From contig JAGART010000009.1 of assembly GCA_017622115.1 (NCBI GenBank), positions 1 through 9,274 on the forward strand: DNA of 9,274 bases, read 5' to 3'. Under the pieces are notes generated by a model that was not told where the DNA came from, did no database searches, and was given only the letters and a program-made list of their open reading frames with translations. The stretch comes from Clostridia bacterium (lineage in GTDB: Bacteria > Bacillota > Clostridia > Christensenellales > UBA1242). The translations under genes were made by a program, and so were the position numbers. Shown one piece after another: positions 6,059-9,274 of the stretch. Each line of letters opens with the position of its first letter. The stretch's first letter is position 1.

Positions 6059-6640
6059 TTATTTTTTACATAATTTAGTAATTTCATCATATAAATTTTT
6101 CCAACATGTAACAAAAGGTAAATCTTCAACTTCTTTACGATTATATTTAGTAAACATAAGAATACAATTAATGCCATTTGCTCGCATTTTTTTGCATTGA
6201 GTAGCACGATCATCAATCATAATATCAATATTATTTTCTTTACACTCTTTTGTTTTGTCTGGTGCATTAGATAATATAAGTTTCGTATAGTTTATTTTAT
6301 ACTTTTCAAGCCAATCAATAGTTATTTCTTCTGGATTTTGATAATGTGGGTATGCTCTATGTGAAATAAGAATTAGATTATGACCATCTTGTAAAAGTTT
6401 ATCCATATATTTTTTACAGTTTCTTCTAGGTTTTAAGCCCTTTGCAATTCGTTCCATATTGTTATTATAAAACTCATTAACTTCATCTTGCGACCAATCA
6501 AACATTCCGTGATTTATGTGTCTTGCTTTTTTATTTATAATACCAGCATTTCTTTTGTTTTTGTCTTCCTTTAAAAACTCTTTTAATATATCATTATCAA
6601 ATGCAGTTATAACATTATCAATATCTAAACCTATATTCAT
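6059..6640 (-). CDS. HAD-superfamily 5'(3')-deoxyribonucleotidase-like phosphatase (NT5C type)
   Basis: The 193-residue protein has the haloacid-dehalogenase phosphatase motifs in order. GLDIDNVI carries nucleophile Asp6 and acid/base Asp8; LILISHR carries motif II Ser93 and Arg95; a lysine in DKTKECK (129-134) is motif III; and IDDR (Asp143-Asp144) is the motif IV metal site. The length, insert and spacing resemble the cytosolic 5'(3')-deoxyribonucleotidase (NT5C/YqfW-like) group, whose members remove phosphate from nucleoside monophosphates. The actual substrate is not proven. AGGGG (6646-6650) lies five bases from the ATG. It seems transcribed separately from the upstream operon by a promoter at 6736-6765. 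Codon use and flanks look more AT-rich than neighbouring genes, which hints at separate ancestry. All catalytic positions are intact. Confidence 0.82.
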   Translation of the reverse strand: MNIGLDIDNVITAFDNDILKEFLKEDKNKRNAGIINKKARHINHGMFDWSQDEVNEFYNNNMERIAKGLKPRRNCKKYMDKLLQDGHNLILISHRAYPHYQNPEEITIDWLEKYKINYTKLILSNAPDKTKECKENNIDIMIDDRATQCKKMRANGINCILMFTKYNRKEVEDLPFVTCWKNLYDEITKLCKK

Positions 6641-6735
6641 AAAAACCCCTAATGAATTTATTAGTATTAATCTTTTATTTTTGCAATATAATAATAAAAA
6701 ATTTTTTAAACAAATTTATTTCACTAGTTTTAAAA

Positions 6736-6765
6736 ATTATAGCACTTATTACCTTTTTTAAGCAA
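6736..6765 (-). promoter_or_regulatory. Putative promoter of the nucleotidase gene
   Basis: On the minus strand an extended -10, TGCTATAAT (6744-6736), lies 18 bases after a weak -35, TTGCTT (6765-6760), which overlaps the stop codon of the preceding gene. The ten bases GTGCTATAAT are identical to the -10 region of the C10 promoter. The leader would be about 90 bases. Confidence 0.55.
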
Positions 6766-7369
6766 TTAATTCTAACAATCTTGGTAGCACTTTCTTTTTA
6801 GCAATTTCAGCATCGTGAGAAAACTTTACAAAGTTTTCATCTTCGTACAAAGGTTTTTTGGCTGTATCCAAAAGTTCGATTTTCATTTCTTGATTAAATA
6901 GTATAGAAAAGTTTTGAGCAATAAATTCTGCAATATTGTCTTGATTTAATTCGTTTTTAGTAACGATTTCTTCTACCTTTTCACTTTGCAAAACATAATC
7001 AAAAACAGGCTCATAAAAAAGTCTTAACCTTTCCATAGATAACTTACTACCATTAGCACAAGCGATTGAACCCCAATAATGAGCACGTACAAGATTACGA
7101 GGTAAAATTTTATCAATTCCACGTTTATAAATATAACAAAGATAGTCTTGTGCAGGCACAATACCACCAGCAGCCATTTCTACAATTTGCATTAACTTTT
7201 CGCCATATTTTTGAGCGAAGATATTAACAGGTAAAATTTCCTCTTGCATATTAAGAGTTGTAAATTCTTCCTTAATCACATTAAAGAAAAGCACTTGTGT
7301 TTCGTAATCGACAAAAGAAATATCCGCTTCTCTAAAATCGAGAGGATTAAATTCTTTATTACTTGCCAT
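6758..7369 (-). CDS. Uncharacterised soluble protein with one Sel1-like repeat
   Basis: The 203-residue product has no signal peptide or membrane segment. Residues about 66-107 (AAGGIVPAQDYLCYIYKRG..., ...RAHYWGSIACANGSK) resemble a single degenerate Sel1/TPR-like helical repeat: small-residue pairs, an AQ-YL turn, a YKRG stretch and HYW-A. Such repeats usually mediate protein contacts. The rest is acidic and probably helical, with no catalytic motif I can identify. AAGGAG (7377-7382) is seven bases from the ATG and overlaps the TAA of the DUF6320 gene, so translation is probably coupled. It is the third visible gene of the acyltransferase-DUF6320 operon and may act with them; this is inference from position only. 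Confidence 0.72.
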   Translation of the reverse strand: MASNKEFNPLDFREADISFVDYETQVLFFNVIKEEFTTLNMQEEILPVNIFAQKYGEKLMQIVEMAAGGIVPAQDYLCYIYKRGIDKILPRNLVRAHYWGSIACANGSKLSMERLRLFYEPVFDYVLQSEKVEEIVTKNELNQDNIAEFIAQNFSILFNQEMKIELLDTAKKPLYEDENFVKFSHDAEIAKKKVLPRLLELIA

Positions 7370-7380
7370 ATTTTTTCTCC

Positions 7381-8049
7381 TTAAAAACCAAAATCTTTTT
7401 TCAATGAACGTACAGAACGTTTAAACCTAAACATAAACATAAGAGCAATTTCACTTACAGCGACCAAAACAGCAATTAGGCTAGGCCATAAAATACCGTG
7501 TCCAATGCAAAGCAATACGATTAACGAAATTGTAGAAAGTATTGCAATTAAAATAATCGGTTTAAACATTTGAAAATCTACATAACCTTTTGAAAGAGTC
7601 ATAATACCTGCAAACACAGAGAAGCCTAACCACATAAAAGGAATTGCATAAGTTAGTCCCCAGCCCCAAGAATTTGTATATAACTCTATAAATATAATAA
7701 ACAAACTTAACCAAAAAGTCAACCGAGTAAGCAACTGTGCTATTGTATTTTTCTTTTTTATTGCACGAAGTATTAAAACGGTAGCCAAAAGCACGCCAAC
7801 AAACACATACAAAGACCAACTTATGGTTTTAGTTATAAACAAATCGACAACCACACAAATCAACAATCCCAACAATGCTAACTTTTCCAAAACATTGACA
7901 ACTGGTTCACGTTTTTCGACCACTGGACTATATTTAGGGTAAAATTTATTTTTAGATTGTTGTTTTTTTGAAATGGATTTTCCACATAAAACACAATTTG
8001 ACTTTTCATCAATAATATTTACTTTGCAATTTTCACAAAATTCACACAT
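7381..8049 (-). CDS. DUF6320-type membrane protein with N-terminal zinc ribbon
   Basis: The 222-residue protein starts with a short zinc-ribbon pattern, Cys5-xx-Cys8 and Cys19-xx-Cys22, with an extra Cys2, then a basic linker with FYPKYSP. Six hydrophobic segments follow at about 57-73, 77-96, 106-124, 131-152, 164-185 and 188-207, ending in a basic tail. This layout matches DUF6320 proteins, which in Firmicutes often sit beside alcohol-acetyltransferase-like proteins, as here. The molecular function is unknown. The zinc ribbon should face the cytoplasm. The TAG stop of the upstream acyltransferase lies seven bases before this ATG and within its ribosome binding site (AGGTG, 8054-8058), implying coupling and matched expression. 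The four-base spacing is short. Confidence 0.82.
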   Translation of the reverse strand: MCEFCENCKVNIIDEKSNCVLCGKSISKKQQSKNKFYPKYSPVVEKREPVVNVLEKLALLGLLICVVVDLFITKTISWSLYVFVGVLLATVLILRAIKKKNTIAQLLTRLTFWLSLFIIFIELYTNSWGWGLTYAIPFMWLGFSVFAGIMTLSKGYVDFQMFKPIILIAILSTISLIVLLCIGHGILWPSLIAVLVAVSEIALMFMFRFKRSVRSLKKDFGF

Positions 8050-8056
8050 AACGCAC

Positions 8057-9274
8057 CTACAAATTAGAGAATAGATTTATATCCAAGCCAAAACTGCTTA
8101 AAATATTAAAGAACGATTTTATAATACGATTTTCTGTCAAGCGAGAACTAAACGTAATAGCACACTCGTCTAAATAACTAGTAACTGTTAAATTAATACG
8201 ATTTAACTTTGTTGCACCCAGCACCATAAAGTAATGCTCAATATATTGATTTAATTCATCAGGCAATTTTATAAGCCCTACATTTGTAAGTGTAGAAGTA
8301 AACTGCCTTTCCCCCACTTTATTATAAACCATTTTAAGAGCAAAATTTTTAACACACAAAGGCATTATACGCACAAAAAAGTTTCTTTCACTTTTTACGT
8401 TTGCATTTATTGAACCTTGAAGATACTCTTTATTAAATAATTTTGATTCTTCTTTTACACGTGCTAAAATTTCAGTAAAATCGCTATTTTCTTTTTCGAT
8501 AGGCATTTCCATATTGATAAATTGCGAAAAGTTTCGCATAGTTTTAGTAGAATAAAACTTACGCATATTTACTGGCACACTAATTTTAACAGGTCTATTG
8601 TGCTGTTTATTGCTTCTGATTTTTTCAGCAATAAGTGCTTGAAAATAAATAGCAGTTAAAAATTCATTTACTGTTGCATCATATTGTTTTGTTATTTCTT
8701 TTAATTTTGTTACACTCACCAAGCCCGTAATAGTTTTTAGCACTTGTATTGGTTCTAAATTACCTTTTACAGCATAAGCAGTTTTTTCTTTGCGTGGTCG
8801 TGATTTTGTTTTATCAAAGAAACGTTTAAACGCATCTTCATTTTCTTCACTATCAGGCAAATCTCTAACATTAAAGTTTAAATAATTTTTAATATCAGCA
8901 CCGCAAAGTTCAAAATAACAAACTAGCAAAGTATTAAAGAAGTGAGCAGCCCCGCCCCCATCTGCAAGAGAATGAAAACTTTCAAAAGAAATTTTGTTAT
9001 CCATATAAAGCACTCTAAAAATTTGCTTTCTTTCGTTAAATATAAACGGTCTGCAAGGATAATCTTTTTCTGGTTCTATTAAAGGCTTACTTTCCAACAC
9101 TTGAAAATAATGCCAAAACATACCCTCACGTAAAGAAACGTTGTAAAAAGGATAACGTAGGAGTGTTAAATCAAGTGCTTGCTGTAATTTATCTTTGTCC
9201 ACATGAACAAATGCGCTGCACAGATGAATCGATTTTCTGAACGCTTCTTTCAGAAGGCTTATAAATTTCTGACG
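8057..9274 (-). CDS. Alcohol-acetyltransferase / condensation-domain-like acyltransferase, 5'-truncated
   Basis: The frame stays open to the window edge. Residues upstream of the GTG at 9202 (ending SIHLCSAFVHV) continue naturally into DKDKLQQALDLTLLRYPFYNVSL, the usual N-terminal strand-helix of this fold, so the true start is beyond 9274. The visible part is 405 residues. The catalytic motif is HSLADG (bases 8974-8957), the HxxxDG of CoA- or carrier-dependent acyltransferases and NRPS condensation domains, where His is the general base. A later SVPVNMRKF segment and FTSTLTNVG (channel-loop region) also fit the alcohol acetyltransferase/PapA-like group. No membrane segment is seen. It probably acylates an alcohol or sugar-type acceptor, with the membrane-bound DUF6320 partner encoded next, but donor and acceptor are unknown. 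It is the first visible gene of the minus-strand operon. Confidence 0.82.
   Translation of the reverse strand, partial: RQKFISLLKEAFRKSIHLCSAFVHVDKDKLQQALDLTLLRYPFYNVSLREGMFWHYFQVLESKPLIEPEKDYPCRPFIFNERKQIFRVLYMDNKISFESFHSLADGGGAAHFFNTLLVCYFELCGADIKNYLNFNVRDLPDSEENEDAFKRFFDKTKSRPRKEKTAYAVKGNLEPIQVLKTITGLVSVTKLKEITKQYDATVNEFLTAIYFQALIAEKIRSNKQHNRPVKISVPVNMRKFYSTKTMRNFSQFINMEMPIEKENSDFTEILARVKEESKLFNKEYLQGSINANVKSERNFFVRIMPLCVKNFALKMVYNKVGERQFTSTLTNVGLIKLPDELNQYIEHYFMVLGATKLNRINLTVTSYLDECAITFSSRLTENRIIKSFFNILSSFGLDINLFSNL

Noticed and set aside
6516..6761. Plus-strand 81-codon ORF
   Set aside because: It lies largely antisense to the nucleotidase gene, whose catalytic motifs are clear; its own translation is low-complexity with no recognisable domain.
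9200..9202. GTG as the start of the acyltransferase gene
   Set aside because: The frame continues without a stop to 9274, the upstream residues fit the expected N-terminal strand of the fold, and no good ribosome binding site precedes the GTG.

Overview
The window looks like chromosome from a low-G+C, spore-forming-type Firmicute, probably a gut-associated anaerobic clostridium. The evidence is AT-rich DNA with strong AAGGAG-type ribosome binding sites, a SpoVT-type sporulation regulator, a DUF6320/acyltransferase pair, and an iron-sulphur old-yellow-enzyme reductase next to a two-subunit aconitase X. No rRNA, tRNA, CRISPR array, insertion sequence or phage gene was recognised. Family calls were made by reading motifs; no database was searched.

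Plus strand, 1-5142. A metabolic operon enters from the left edge: a 5'-truncated Fe-S/FMN/FAD enoate-reductase-type flavoenzyme (1-1647), then the large (1662-2948) and small (2952-3404) subunits of an aconitase X dehydratase, all tightly spaced. Their pairing suggests a dehydrate-then-reduce route for a small hydroxy acid or hydroxyproline-like substrate. Next comes a small PH-domain-like protein (3469-3861) with its own promoter overlapping a dyad, closed by a strong intrinsic terminator. Then follows an unrecognised protein (4057-5142) with two hydrophobic segments around a large acidic central region. Its promoter is the most striking feature here: ten consecutive C residues lie between a perfect -35 (TTGACA) and a perfect extended -10 (TGCTATAAT), giving a 19-base spacer. 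This is the layout of a phase-variable promoter.

Minus strand, 5205-9274. A bidirectional terminator (5162-5199) separates the two converging halves. Reading right to left, an acyltransferase-like protein of the HxxxDG fold (truncated by the right edge), a DUF6320 zinc-ribbon membrane protein and a Sel1-like cytosolic protein form an operon with stop codons embedded in the next gene's ribosome binding site. A HAD-family 5'(3')-deoxyribonucleotidase follows, with its own apparent promoter and unusually AT-rich flanks. Last is a spoVT-like regulator, preceded by a sequence resembling a sigma-G promoter.

The 326-base gap 5733-6058 holds no recognised gene. It does contain a 50-base-spaced direct repeat, a short hairpin and an 11-codon ORF with a plausible ribosome binding site, all of uncertain meaning.
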